From the NCBI GenBank assembly GCA_900547785.1, contig URIB01000013.1, positions 1 through 30,966 of the forward strand: DNA of 30,966 nt. The letters are read 5' to 3'. The number at the start of each line of letters is the position of its first letter. Positions within the stretch are counted from its first letter, which is position 1. The notes beneath the pieces are model-generated. The model was given only the letters and a program-made list of their open reading frames with translations. It was not told the origin of the DNA and did not search any database. Source of the stretch: an uncultured Dialister sp. (lineage in GTDB: Bacteria; Bacillota; Negativicutes; Veillonellales; Dialisteraceae). Made by a program: the position numbers and the translations under genes. Positions 15,036 to 22,778 of the stretch are shown here, in pieces.

Positions 15036-15710
15036 TCAGTCCGTAATCGTGCCGATGCCTTCGTGATCCATTTTTTCCACTTTCACAGCTTCCAGATGAT
15101 AGAAGGGAGCGGTGATGTGGTCGTTCAGGTGGACTTTGGCTTCTCTCAGTATCCCGTAGACACGAATCCATGTGGAGGCCGGTTCGTAGCCCGTGAAGTC
15201 CTGGTCGGAGGTAAATTCAAAGTCTACGTATCCGCCGGTACAGTAGGGACAGGTCGGGCCGTTTCTTCCTACAAAGTAGTGGCCGTTGATGGAAAGGAAG
15301 TAGCCTTCAATCATGACGGTTTTGTCTTTGTAGTCGGGGAAGTTCATGAACCAGTCATTGATTTGGGTCATGTACTTTTTGTCGCCGACAACGATGTCTA
15401 CATTGTTGTAGTCGAAGTTTTGTCTGTCTTCTTCTATGTTATACGGATATTCAAAGTAGGGATAATGTCTTTGCCCCGTTGCTGCTGCCGCATTTCCTTG
15501 CGAAGAGGATGGCGGTTGGGGTATGGCGCTTTGTTGCGGCGCCGCAGGTGTTTCCGTTTTTTCGGGCGCCTTATCTTTTTTTGCAGCGTCCTGCACGGTT
15601 TTCCGGGTGATGATTTGCCCTTCCTGCGGTGCTTTAGTATCATCTGTTCCAAATCCACAGCCCGAAATCAGAAGGAGCGGAAGCAGAAGTAAACCTATTT
15701 CCTTTTTCAT
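15036..15710 (-). CDS. Lipoprotein with CPYC motif, last gene of the zinc operon, 224 aa
   Basis: The N-terminus MKKEIGLLLLPLLLISGCG is a lipoprotein signal with lipobox ISGC; Cys18 is the likely lipidation site. Residues about 20-75 are a low-complexity linker rich in P, Q, A and K. The C-terminal domain (residues about 95-224) runs through KTVMIEGYFLSINGHYFVGR, then PTCPYCTGGYVDFEF and a WIRVYGIL strand, which resembles an OB-fold and recalls the C-terminal part of the DUF1980/YcgQ proteins associated with zinc stress; that resemblance is by eye and weak. Its start codon directly abuts the znuB stop (TAAATG), so it is coupled to znuB. Inferred role: zinc binding or delivery at the outer face of the inner membrane, or in the periplasm. 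Confidence 0.75.
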   Translation of the reverse strand: MKKEIGLLLLPLLLISGCGFGTDDTKAPQEGQIITRKTVQDAAKKDKAPEKTETPAAPQQSAIPQPPSSSQGNAAAATGQRHYPYFEYPYNIEEDRQNFDYNNVDIVVGDKKYMTQINDWFMNFPDYKDKTVMIEGYFLSINGHYFVGRNGPTCPYCTGGYVDFEFTSDQDFTGYEPASTWIRVYGILREAKVHLNDHITAPFYHLEAVKVEKMDHEGIGTITD

Positions 15711-16529
15711 TTAAAAGCCTTCTTTCCATTTACGTAAAAGGACGGCCCCGGCGAGAAGGAATATATCGCAGATGACGATACATGCACCGGTCGGGACGGA
15801 TCCCACGTAGGAAATCGTAATGCCTGCCATGAAGGAAAGAACGGAGAGTACGGCAGAGAGCAGCACGGTCGTTTTGAAACGGGAGCAGAGCTGCATGGCC
15901 GTAAGGGACGGAAATATAATCAGGCTCGAAATGAGGAGCGCTCCCATCATACGCATGCCGAGCACGATGGTGACGGCAGTAAGGAGTGCAATAATCATAT
16001 GGCAGAGTCTTGTTCTTGTCCCTGTGGCGGCGGCAAATGCTTCGTCAAAGGTGACGGCAAAGATGCGGTTATAAAAGAGAACGAAGAGTATAACGACAGC
16101 GATGCCGAGTATGACAGAAAGCCATACATCTCCTTTGCTCATGGCAAGAATGCTTCCGAACATGTAGTTACATACGTCGGTATTCATGCCGGTGGTAAGG
16201 GAAATCGTCATGACACCCGTGGCGAGTGCGCCGCTGCAGAGAAGTGCTACGGCGGAGTCGCCTTTGATGCGGGCGCTGTCTTTAATCTGGAGCAAGAGAA
16301 AAGCGGCGGCCATGCAGGCGGGAATCGCAACGGAAAGAGGCTGTGCATGAAACGCGTAAGCAATGGCAAGCGCGGCAAAGCCTACATGGGAAAGACCGTT
16401 TCCGATCATGGAGTACCGTTTCAGAACGAGGCTCGTGCCTAAAAGAGAGGCGCAAAGGGAAACAAGACAGCCCACGATAATGGCGCGGACCATAAAGGGG
16501 TATCCCAGCATTTCAGTCAAAAGATTCAT
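15711..16529 (-). CDS. znuB: Zinc/manganese-type ABC transporter permease, 272 aa
   Basis: Inner-membrane permease of the ABC-3 family (ZnuB/MntB/AdcB). About eight hydrophobic segments; the family features SLLGTSLVLKRYSMIGNGLSHV (residues about 28-49, given as SLLGTSLVLKR then YSMIGNGLSHV) and GMRMMGALLISSLIIFP (about 180-196) are clear. Length typical. Its ATG overlaps the stop of the ATPase gene by four bases, and its stop touches the lipoprotein start. Zinc is inferred from the His-rich binding protein and the adjacent Zur; manganese cannot be excluded from this subunit alone. Confidence 0.92.
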   Translation of the reverse strand: MNLLTEMLGYPFMVRAIIVGCLVSLCASLLGTSLVLKRYSMIGNGLSHVGFAALAIAYAFHAQPLSVAIPACMAAAFLLLQIKDSARIKGDSAVALLCSGALATGVMTISLTTGMNTDVCNYMFGSILAMSKGDVWLSVILGIAVVILFVLFYNRIFAVTFDEAFAAATGTRTRLCHMIIALLTAVTIVLGMRMMGALLISSLIIFPSLTAMQLCSRFKTTVLLSAVLSVLSFMAGITISYVGSVPTGACIVICDIFLLAGAVLLRKWKEGF

Positions 16530-17236
16530 ATCGCACCGCCTCCCGTAAAGCGTTGGCGGAGCGGACTTTTCAAATAGTCCTCTTTGCTCCCGTAAAAGAG
16601 CTGTCCGCCGTCGGCCAGATGGAGAATCCGGTTCGCTTCTCTGAGTGTCCCTTCCACATCGTGGGACACCATGACAATCGTGAGGCCGTATTTTTCAATG
16701 CAGTCTCTGAATATTTGATACAGGTCGCGGGTAACGGCAGGGTCAAGGCCTGTGACAGGCTCGTCCAAAAAAAGCAATTTCCCTGCGGCACATAAGGCTC
16801 TGGCAAGAAGTACGCATTGCTGCTGTCCCCCCGACAAGTCACGGTAGCACCTGTTTTTCAAAGGGGTGATACCGAGAAGATCCATTTTTTCAAGGGCGTC
16901 CTCTTTGTCCCGTTTCCTGTAAAAAGGATACATGCCGCACCGGTTCAGCCGGCCGGAAAGTACGACTTCCCATACACAGGCGGGAAAATCTTTCTGCACC
17001 GGTGTCTGTTGGGGAAGATACCCTATATCCCGAGCGGAAAGGCCGGCGTCCGTTATCATTTCGCCGCCGGAAATTTTTTTCATGCCCAAGAGTCCTTTGA
17101 TGAGTGTACTTTTTCCTGCGCCGTTTTCTCCGATAATTCCCAGATAATCGCCGGTGTTGACGGAAAAATCGATACCCGACAAAACGGTGCGCCCTTCATA
17201 GGCCATGGAAACCTGACGGCATGTAAAAAGGCTCAT
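16526..17236 (-). CDS. znuC: Zinc/manganese-type ABC transporter ATP-binding protein, 236 aa
   Basis: Cytoplasmic ATPase subunit driving metal import. Walker A GENGAGKST at residues about 36-44, the Q-loop in YLPQQTP near 75-81, signature LSGGQQQCVLLARAL near 134-148, Walker B LLFLDEPVTGLD near 153-164, and the switch His in MVSHDVE near 188. Length typical of ZnuC/MntB-type ATPases. Overlaps both neighbours by four bases (ATGA), giving tight coupling with the binding protein and permease. Confidence 0.93.
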   Translation of the reverse strand: MSLFTCRQVSMAYEGRTVLSGIDFSVNTGDYLGIIGENGAGKSTLIKGLLGMKKISGGEMITDAGLSARDIGYLPQQTPVQKDFPACVWEVVLSGRLNRCGMYPFYRKRDKEDALEKMDLLGITPLKNRCYRDLSGGQQQCVLLARALCAAGKLLFLDEPVTGLDPAVTRDLYQIFRDCIEKYGLTIVMVSHDVEGTLREANRILHLADGGQLFYGSKEDYLKSPLRQRFTGGGAI

Positions 17237-18252
17237 GAATTGAGGGCCTCCTTTAATACACTGACGTTATGTTTCATCAGGTCAATGTAGGTGGTACCAT
17301 TTTTAAACTGTTCCGCCGTGACATTGTGGACCGCATTAAGCAGTTCGTTTTTGGCGCCTGTGGCTTCCGCAATGGACCGGCTCATCTGTTCATTTGACAT
17401 TTCGATATGGAATACCACGGGAATACCGTCTTCTTTCACTTTATCGATAAGGAATGCTACGGTAGCGGGATTGGCTTCCGTTTCCTTAGCACAGCCCGGG
17501 AAAGCGGCGTAGTATTTCAGGCCAAATTCCTTCACAAAATAAAGGAAGGGGAAACGATCGCCGACGATGATTTCTTTTCTCTTTGCATTGTCGATGACAT
17601 CGCGGAATTCTTTATCAAGCGCTTCAAGCTTTGCCACATAGGCATCGGTATTCTTCCGGAATACGTCCTTATGGCTTTCATCGAGGGAGGAAATCACCGT
17701 ATTCAGTGCTTTTACGATGAGAACGGCATTGGCAGGGGACGTCCATACATGTTCGTCCATTTCAGGCTCTTCTTCATCATGGTGATCATGGTCTTTGTCC
17801 TCATGATGGTCTTTATCCTCTTCTTTTCCGTCATGATGGTCGTGGTCATGGCCTTCTTCCTGCATACCTTCTGCCAGTTCTTCTTCATGAAGTGTGACAG
17901 CATCCATCATCTTGAACGTTTTCAGATGACTTTTATCCAGGGAATCGAGAATACCGTCGACCCATTCATCGGAATCGCCGCCGACGTAAATGAAGAGATC
18001 GCTCTTCTGAATCATCTGTATATCCTTCGGGGACGGCTCATAGCTGTGTGCCTCCGCACCCGGCTTGAGAAGCATGGTGACCGTTGCTTTGTCGCCTACG
18101 ATTTGACGGACGAAATCATAAGCGGGGAAATTCGTACATACGATATGAAGTCCTTCCTTTTGGGACTCTGCCTGCTTCTTTTCCGTTGAGCAAGCCGTAA
18201 GACCGTAAATGGCAAGAAAACATGCCATCAGACAAGCTATTATTTTTTTCAT
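17233..18252 (-). CDS. znuA: Zinc ABC transporter substrate-binding lipoprotein, 339 aa
   Basis: Cluster A-I metal-binding protein (ZnuA/AdcA/TroA). The signal MKKIIACLMACFLAIYGLTAC ends in a lipobox LTAC, so it is membrane-anchored. The metal site includes the His in the AEAHSYEPSPKD segment (residues about 67-78), a His in DEHVWTSPAN (about 164-173), then GDRFPFLYFVKEFGL (about 222-236) and an acidic C-terminal residue. Between the first two lies a loop (residues about 130-163) very rich in His, Asp and Glu, the hallmark of zinc rather than manganese proteins. Start ATG 18252 follows AGGAGG. Overlaps znuC by four bases. Confidence 0.95.
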   Translation of the reverse strand: MKKIIACLMACFLAIYGLTACSTEKKQAESQKEGLHIVCTNFPAYDFVRQIVGDKATVTMLLKPGAEAHSYEPSPKDIQMIQKSDLFIYVGGDSDEWVDGILDSLDKSHLKTFKMMDAVTLHEEELAEGMQEEGHDHDHHDGKEEDKDHHEDKDHDHHDEEEPEMDEHVWTSPANAVLIVKALNTVISSLDESHKDVFRKNTDAYVAKLEALDKEFRDVIDNAKRKEIIVGDRFPFLYFVKEFGLKYYAAFPGCAKETEANPATVAFLIDKVKEDGIPVVFHIEMSNEQMSRSIAEATGAKNELLNAVHNVTAEQFKNGTTYIDLMKHNVSVLKEALNS

Positions 18253-18301
18253 TGCATACCTCCTGGAAATATAAATTCTGTCAAGACATTTCCTGTTTGA
18301 T

Positions 18302-18610
18302 TTAAATGGAAAGCTTGACCCGGAGGGATACGAGTGTCGATACAGGGGCGAAAAAAATAATAAAGGGAAGTATCATGACCGGATAGGACGGTACCGCTTC
18401 GGAAAGAACGGGAGCCGCGCCCGTACCGTCAAGGAGAGAATGGTAGTGGGCAATCGTTTCAATGCACATTTCTATTTCCCCGCAAACGGGACACTGGTCA
18501 CCTTCGCAGTCATGACTTGCTTTTTCGGCGATACAAAGATAAGAAATAAAAATCGCGACCGCCAGAGCCGTGCTGATGAAAAAGGCTGTCCATTTTTTCA
18601 CGCTCCTCAT
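18302..18610 (-). CDS. Small Cys-rich membrane protein in the zinc operon, about 102 aa
   Basis: No named family that I can assign. Two hydrophobic segments (residues about 8-27 and 77-95) flank a loop containing HDCEGDQCPVCGEIEMC (about 33-49) and a downstream HYH, so up to four Cys and several His could bind zinc, probably on the outer face. The start is uncertain: ATG 18610 (used), a GTG at 18601 better spaced from AAGGAGG, or an ATG at 18625 without a visible ribosome site. It lies between zur and znuA on the same strand, with about 50 bases to znuA. Inferred: zinc-linked membrane protein; role unknown. Confidence 0.75.
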   Translation of the reverse strand: MRSVKKWTAFFISTALAVAIFISYLCIAEKASHDCEGDQCPVCGEIEMCIETIAHYHSLLDGTGAAPVLSEAVPSYPVMILPFIIFFAPVSTLVSLRVKLSI

Positions 18611-18636
18611 CCCCTCCTTTGCCATCCAAAAAGAAA

Positions 18637-18667
18637 TAAAAGGCACTTCACCTGTTGTAAAGCACCT
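18637..18667 (-). terminator. Leaky terminator or attenuator after zur
   Basis: On the minus strand AGGTGCTTT and GAAGTGCCT pair over 9 bp with three G-U pairs, followed by TTTTA. It lies between zur and the downstream operon genes, so it may lower transporter transcription relative to zur. Confidence 0.6.
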
Positions 18668-18675
18668 GAAAACTG

Positions 18676-19068
18676 TTACCGGCAATGTTTGCAGTACCCG
18701 TAAACCGTCGTGTGAGACGTATCAATGGAAAACTGATCGGCCGAAAGAACTTTTGTACATAAAATTTCAGAAATTTCCGCGTCCATATGCATCGTCTTTC
18801 CACAGGAAAGGCAGGTCAAATGAAGCTTGTTGCCGCAATGATTGCCCGATACATAGCGGTACAGACTTTCCCTGCCGCTCCTTCCCGCACTGCGGAGAAG
18901 AAGCCCCGCTTTTTCCATTTTTTCCAGATTTCTGTAAACCGTACTCACACTGACGGACCGGCCGTCACTTTCCTGCATGGCACGAGCAATATCCTTGGCG
19001 GACAGATTCACGTCGGGGCGGGATTGAAAAAAAGCGAATAACTTTTTCCTTTGTTCCGTCATGTACAT
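18676..19068 (-). CDS. zur: Fur-family regulator, probably the zinc sensor Zur, 130 aa
   Basis: Fur-superfamily repressor: N-terminal winged helix (residues about 1-80; STVYRNLEKMEKAGLL is the recognition-helix region), then the dimerisation domain. Two CxxC pairs, CLSCG (about 86-90) and CKHC (126-129), form the structural zinc site, and HLTCLSCGKTMHMD with the SHTTVYGYC strand fits regulatory metal ligands. Length is normal. Start ATG 19068 follows AAAGGTGGG. It heads a run containing the zinc transporter, and a 7-1-7 palindrome overlies its promoter, so it probably represses itself and the operon when zinc is plentiful. PerR or Fur are alternatives but the neighbours favour Zur. Confidence 0.88.
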   Translation of the reverse strand: MYMTEQRKKLFAFFQSRPDVNLSAKDIARAMQESDGRSVSVSTVYRNLEKMEKAGLLLRSAGRSGRESLYRYVSGNHCGNKLHLTCLSCGKTMHMDAEISEILCTKVLSADQFSIDTSHTTVYGYCKHCR

Positions 19069-19089
19069 AAAATTCCCACCTTTCCAAAA

Positions 19090-19104
19090 TGCGACTTATT
19101 CGCA
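19090..19104 (-). promoter_or_regulatory. Putative Zur operator
   Basis: On the minus strand TGCGAATAAGTCGCA is a 7-1-7 inverted repeat with one mismatched pair, the geometry of Zur/PerR boxes. It begins five bases after the -10 hexamer, covering the transcription start and the region before the ribosome site. Confidence 0.7.
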
Positions 19105-19108
19105 AATA

Positions 19109-19136
19109 ATTATAGCATGACTCTGTATGAAGTCAA
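19109..19136 (-). promoter_or_regulatory. Promoter of the zur-znu operon
   Basis: TTGACT (19136-19131) and TATAAT (19114-19109) on the minus strand with a 16-bp spacer. Strong consensus match; the operator lies immediately downstream. Confidence 0.82.
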
Positions 19137-19177
19137 CTTCCGATTTGAAAAATGTCCGTGAAAACGGGATTATGGAA

Positions 19178-19978
19178 TCAATCTTTTTTCTTTTGGGAAA
19201 TCAATATTTCAAGAGCCCGCCGTGCCACCTGTCTGAACCGTTTTTCCGCCAGCTCATAGACTTCACGGGGCGCTACCGATTCACTGTCCGTCCGTTTGGC
19301 AACGACACCGCAGACCGAGCCGCCTTTCAGTCCCAGCACCGACGTCAAGGTAAAAAGCGTGGCGTTTTCCATTTCATAATTGGTACAGCCGATATGACGG
19401 TAATCCTCAAGTGCGCCGCGCAGTCTGCGGAGGACATATCCGCCGAAACTGTCGTACCGCTCCTGCCCGGGCCAGAAGCTGTCGGTGCTTATGGAAATCC
19501 CCGTTTTGAAAGGAACACCCAGTTCTTTCGCCGCCGTTTCCAAAGCCAGTGTCGTTTCCAAATCGGCAACGGCAGGATACGCGAGAGGTGCATACGAAAG
19601 AGAAGCGCCGTCTTTTCTGACCGCTCCCTTATTAATGACAAGATCTCCCAAATCCAAATCTTCCTGTATCGACCCGGTCGTACCGACACGGATAAACGTC
19701 GTCACCCCGAGGCGCGCCAGCTCTTCCACCGCAAAAGATACGCACGGTCCGCCCATACCTGTCGACATGACGATCACCGCTTCCCCTTTCACATGAGCAA
19801 GCCAGCTTGTGTAATCTCTGTGAGAAGAAAGGAAATACGCATTTTCATCCAGTGCCTTTGCAAGTCCTTCCACACGGCCGGGATCGCCGGGAACAAGAGC
19901 ATAAGAAGCACCGTCAATCTGATTTCCCGAAATGCCGATATGATACATCACTTCATCGGGGCGGGCGTAATTTTTCAT
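19178..19978 (-). CDS. udp: Uridine phosphorylase (nucleoside phosphorylase family), 266 aa
   Basis: Cytosolic salvage enzyme: uridine plus phosphate gives uracil and ribose 1-phosphate. PNP/UDP family 1 features are ALVPGDPGRV (residues about 27-36, phosphate site), STGMGGPCVSFAVEEL (about 71-86), FIRVGTTGSIQ (about 95-105) and the NYEMENATLF block (about 201-210) whose Glu-Met-Glu binds ribose. Length typical. ATG at 19978 follows AAAGGAGG. Its own extended -10 promoter lies upstream. Related purine-nucleoside enzymes share the fold; the EMEN context and length favour uridine. Confidence 0.9.
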   Translation of the reverse strand: MKNYARPDEVMYHIGISGNQIDGASYALVPGDPGRVEGLAKALDENAYFLSSHRDYTSWLAHVKGEAVIVMSTGMGGPCVSFAVEELARLGVTTFIRVGTTGSIQEDLDLGDLVINKGAVRKDGASLSYAPLAYPAVADLETTLALETAAKELGVPFKTGISISTDSFWPGQERYDSFGGYVLRRLRGALEDYRHIGCTNYEMENATLFTLTSVLGLKGGSVCGVVAKRTDSESVAPREVYELAEKRFRQVARRALEILISQKKKD

Positions 19979-20019
19979 AAAATCCTCCTTTAAAAAATCC
20001 GTTTTCTCCGATTAATTCT

Positions 20020-20028
20020 ATTATAGCA
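20020..20028 (-). promoter_or_regulatory. Extended -10 promoter of udp
   Basis: TGCTATAAT on the minus strand (TATAAT at 20025-20020), about 40 bases before the start codon. No good -35. Confidence 0.6.
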
Positions 20029-20106
20029 CCGCCCCCTGAAAAAGCAGGAGCCTTTCTATTTTGAAAAGCCTTGCGGGTTTCGCTTCTCTCCCGGGTTTGA
20101 AAAGTC

Positions 20107-20130
20107 ATAGGGAAACGGGACGCCCTATGG
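20107..20130. repeat. 7-bp inverted repeat between divergent promoters
   Basis: CATAGGG (20107-20113) and CCCTATG (20124-20130) are perfect inverted copies 10 bases apart, between the udp and mnmE promoters. No U-run follows on either strand, so an operator or DNA structure is more likely than a terminator. Confidence 0.4.
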
Positions 20131-20143
20131 AAAAATGAATTGT

Positions 20144-20152
20144 GCTAAAATA
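20144..20152 (+). promoter_or_regulatory. Extended -10 promoter of mnmE
   Basis: TGCTAAAAT (TAAAAT at 20147-20152) with no clear -35, about 33 bases before the mnmE start. Confidence 0.45.
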
Positions 20153-20184
20153 AAGGAAAGTTTTCCGTAAAACGGGAGGACAGT

Positions 20185-21561
20185 ATGTACGAGGAAACCA
20201 CCATCGCAGCCATTGCGACAAGCCCCGGCGAAGGGGGCATCGGAATTGTAAGAATCAGCGGCATTCGTGCGGCGGACATAGGAAACGCCCTTTTCCGCGC
20301 AAAAAAAATCAAAGATTTCAAAGAAGCCGAACCGTACCGCATGTATTTCGGCCACGTCATGAAAGAAGACCGCCCCGTCGACGAAGGACTCGCCGTCTTT
20401 ATGAAAGCGCCTCACTCCTATACGGGCGAGGACGTCGTGGAAATACAGATACACGGCTCGGCGGAAGCCTTGCGGGAAACACTGGAACTGGCACTCCGCA
20501 GCGGAGCCGTTCCGGCGGCACGGGGAGAATTTACAAAACGCGCCTTTTTGAACGGCCGCATCGATCTCGCCCAAGCGGAAGCGGTGATGGACATCATTTC
20601 CGCCAAAGGACGGGCGGCCCTTTCGCAAGCGGAAAGTCATCTGGCAGGCGCACTCTCCCGTTTCGTCCGTGAATGTATGGACGAGCTGAAAGACCTCATC
20701 ACCAAACTGGAAGTCACCATCGACTATCCCGAAGAAGATTTGGAAGACCTGACAAGAGAAGAAATCGGCGCCGCTCTTGAAAAAATAGACAATTCCCTGT
20801 CCGCCCTTTTACGCCGCTCCGAGCAGGGACGGATCATCAAAGACGGTCTCCGCACCGTCATTGCAGGCAAACCGAATGCAGGGAAATCAAGCCTTTTGAA
20901 TGCTCTCTTACAAGAAGAACGGGCCATCGTCACCGACGTCCCCGGTACGACAAGAGATACCATCGAAGAAACGATACGCATCGGCGGCGTCCCTCTCGTT
21001 CTCATGGATACGGCAGGCCTTCGGGAAACGGACAACAAAGTAGAAAAAATAGGCATAGAACGGACAAAAGCCTCCGTGGAAAAAGCGGACCTCGTTCTTG
21101 CCGTCATTGACAGCTCCGTTCCTCTTGACGATGCGGACAGAATATGGCTTTCTGCTCTGGCAGGGCGAAAGGCCGTTATCATTCTGAATAAATACGATCT
21201 GCCTTCCGCCGTCAATGCAGAAGAAATCGGAAAACTCGCCGCCGCTCCCGTTGTTTCCCTTTCCGCCAGATACGGAAGCGGTATGGACGAGCTGGAAGAA
21301 AAACTGGCGGAAATGACGACTCATCAGGATATGGAAGCAGGGCGGGAACTCTTTCTCACCAACCTGCGCCATGTGGATTTGGTACGGAAAGCATTAAACG
21401 ATGTACTCCGCGCCAGAGCGTCTGTCCGTGACGGCCTCATGGCAGACTTCATCGCCGTCGACCTCACCGAAGCCTGGCATACGCTGGGAGAAATCACCGG
21501 CAAAACCGTGGACGATGAACTCATTCATTCCATTTTCAAAAACTTCTGTGTCGGGAAATAG
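20185..21561 (+). CDS. mnmE: tRNA uridine-5-carboxymethylaminomethyl modification GTPase MnmE, 458 aa
   Basis: With MnmG it installs the cmnm5 group on wobble U34 of several tRNAs. The N-terminal tetrahydrofolate-binding domain (about 1-118; TIAAIATSPGEGGIGIVRIS near the start) is followed by a helical domain and a GTPase: G1 GKPNAGKSS near 228, G2/G3 VPGTTRDTIEE and DTAGLRE, G4 NKYD near 334. The last five residues FCVGK match the conserved C-terminal FC(I/V)GK with the functional Cys. Length typical. Start ATG 20185 follows GGGAGG. In many Firmicutes mnmG and rsmG follow; here a TetR gene does. Confidence 0.97.
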   Translation: MYEETTIAAIATSPGEGGIGIVRISGIRAADIGNALFRAKKIKDFKEAEPYRMYFGHVMKEDRPVDEGLAVFMKAPHSYTGEDVVEIQIHGSAEALRETLELALRSGAVPAARGEFTKRAFLNGRIDLAQAEAVMDIISAKGRAALSQAESHLAGALSRFVRECMDELKDLITKLEVTIDYPEEDLEDLTREEIGAALEKIDNSLSALLRRSEQGRIIKDGLRTVIAGKPNAGKSSLLNALLQEERAIVTDVPGTTRDTIEETIRIGGVPLVLMDTAGLRETDNKVEKIGIERTKASVEKADLVLAVIDSSVPLDDADRIWLSALAGRKAVIILNKYDLPSAVNAEEIGKLAAAPVVSLSARYGSGMDELEEKLAEMTTHQDMEAGRELFLTNLRHVDLVRKALNDVLRARASVRDGLMADFIAVDLTEAWHTLGEITGKTVDDELIHSIFKNFCVGK

Positions 21562-21645
21562 CAGATATTCCTGCAGATAAACAGAAAACACAGCTTGCAG
21601 CCCGGGATTTACAAAAGACATACGAAACATACAAAGGAAATCCTT

Positions 21646-22281
21646 ATGAAAATCAGACAAAGACTCCGCAAAGACGGTGAAGAAACCAAAAAGAAAATTA
21701 TCAACTGTGCCGGCCGTCTTTTTGCGGAAAAAGGCTATGACGCCGTAACCGGCAAAGAAATCTGTGAACGGGCGGACGTGAACGGCGCCGCGCTCAATTA
21801 CTACTTCGGCGGCCGCAAAAAACTCTATCTGGCGGTTCTCTCTCATGTGGAAGACAGCATATTATCTCTCGATACACTCCGCCGATTATATGAAGCCCCT
21901 TACACGGCGGAGAAAAAAATGGAAATCCTTATTGACATGATGACCGATATCACCTTTTACAAAAAAGACTGGACCGTCATTCTCTGGATGAAAGAACTGA
22001 TGAACCCGTCCGAAGCGCTGCGGCAAGTTTTCCGGGACACCGGGCGGCCCAAATTTTCCATACTGGCGCATTTTTTCTCCGACTACACCGGGTATTCCGC
22101 CGACGACCCCCTGCTCTACAGCACCATGCTTTCCCTGATTGCCCCGTTCGGAATGGCGCTCATCGGAAGAAACCGGAGTTTCCAAAACGAAATCTCCCTG
22201 CAAATCCCGGGCGAAGTCATGGCGGACAATCTGAAAAAGATGAGCCTTGCCCATCTGAAACAATTAAAAAATATCGGCTGA
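21646..22281 (+). CDS. TetR/AcrR-family transcriptional regulator, 211 aa
   Basis: One-component regulator. The N-terminal helix-turn-helix spans residues about 10-58 (KKKIINCAGRLFAEKGYDAV then ICERADVNGAALNYYFGGRKKLY), typical TetR. The rest is helical ligand-binding and dimer domain, recalling the CecR/DUF1956 type. Start ATG 21646 follows AAAGGAAATCC; an upstream in-frame extension to 21595 has no ribosome site. It follows mnmE by 84 bases and precedes an unknown gene by 26, so it is probably cotranscribed with the latter. Target unknown; no transporter gene is directly downstream on the same strand. Confidence 0.88.
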   Translation: MKIRQRLRKDGEETKKKIINCAGRLFAEKGYDAVTGKEICERADVNGAALNYYFGGRKKLYLAVLSHVEDSILSLDTLRRLYEAPYTAEKKMEILIDMMTDITFYKKDWTVILWMKELMNPSEALRQVFRDTGRPKFSILAHFFSDYTGYSADDPLLYSTMLSLIAPFGMALIGRNRSFQNEISLQIPGEVMADNLKKMSLAHLKQLKNIG

Positions 22282-22307
22282 TCTATTTCAAAAATAAAGG
22301 AGCTCCT

Positions 22308-22694
22308 ATGGAAGAACAAAATATATACCGCTGTCCGATCCGTTACTACAGCATCGTCACCGTACCGAAAGACTTCATTGCCCAAGACACTGTTTTCCCG
22401 GCTGAAAATGCGGACATGACGGACAAAGAAAAAGAGAAAACATTCCAAGACATCGAAAACAGGGAGAAAGAAAAATCCACCTGCGCCGCTGTCGTGAACA
22501 GTCTCACCCCTTACGCTTTTCTGCTTATAGAAACGGAAACGGGCGCTCCCTACTGGCAATACTTCGACCTGGCGGGATCACTCCAAAAAATCTGCTTCAC
22601 CGATGAACCGTCTTATGCGGAAGCGGAAAAAGTTACCTATCCCAACGGCGCGTACATGTACCGGCTCAACCGCATTTATCTGCAAAGAAAATAG
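22308..22694 (+). CDS. Hypothetical protein, 128 aa
   Basis: Not recognised. ATG at 22308 follows AAAGGAG with good spacing. The protein starts MEEQNIYRCPIRYYSIVTVP, has a charged stretch rich in Glu and Lys (residues about 38-58), then a hydrophobic strand-like run AFLLIETETGAPYWQYFDL and ends MYRLNRIYLQRK. No signal peptide or TM. Likely a small alpha/beta cytosolic protein. It follows the TetR gene closely and may be its target or partner. Codon use is like that of the neighbours. Confidence 0.72.
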   Translation: MEEQNIYRCPIRYYSIVTVPKDFIAQDTVFPAENADMTDKEKEKTFQDIENREKEKSTCAAVVNSLTPYAFLLIETETGAPYWQYFDLAGSLQKICFTDEPSYAEAEKVTYPNGAYMYRLNRIYLQRK

Positions 22695-22778
22695 TACAAT
22701 ACAAAAGTAAGATTTCCCGGTCAACCCGGATTCAGATTTTCGGTATGGAGGTTTTCATTCATTGTCAGGCGAGCGGTT

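Noticed and set aside
22695..22778. Terminator between the 128-residue unknown gene and the SSS symporter
   Set aside because: Only a 4-bp CCGG/CCGG pairing without a U-run was found; too weak to call.
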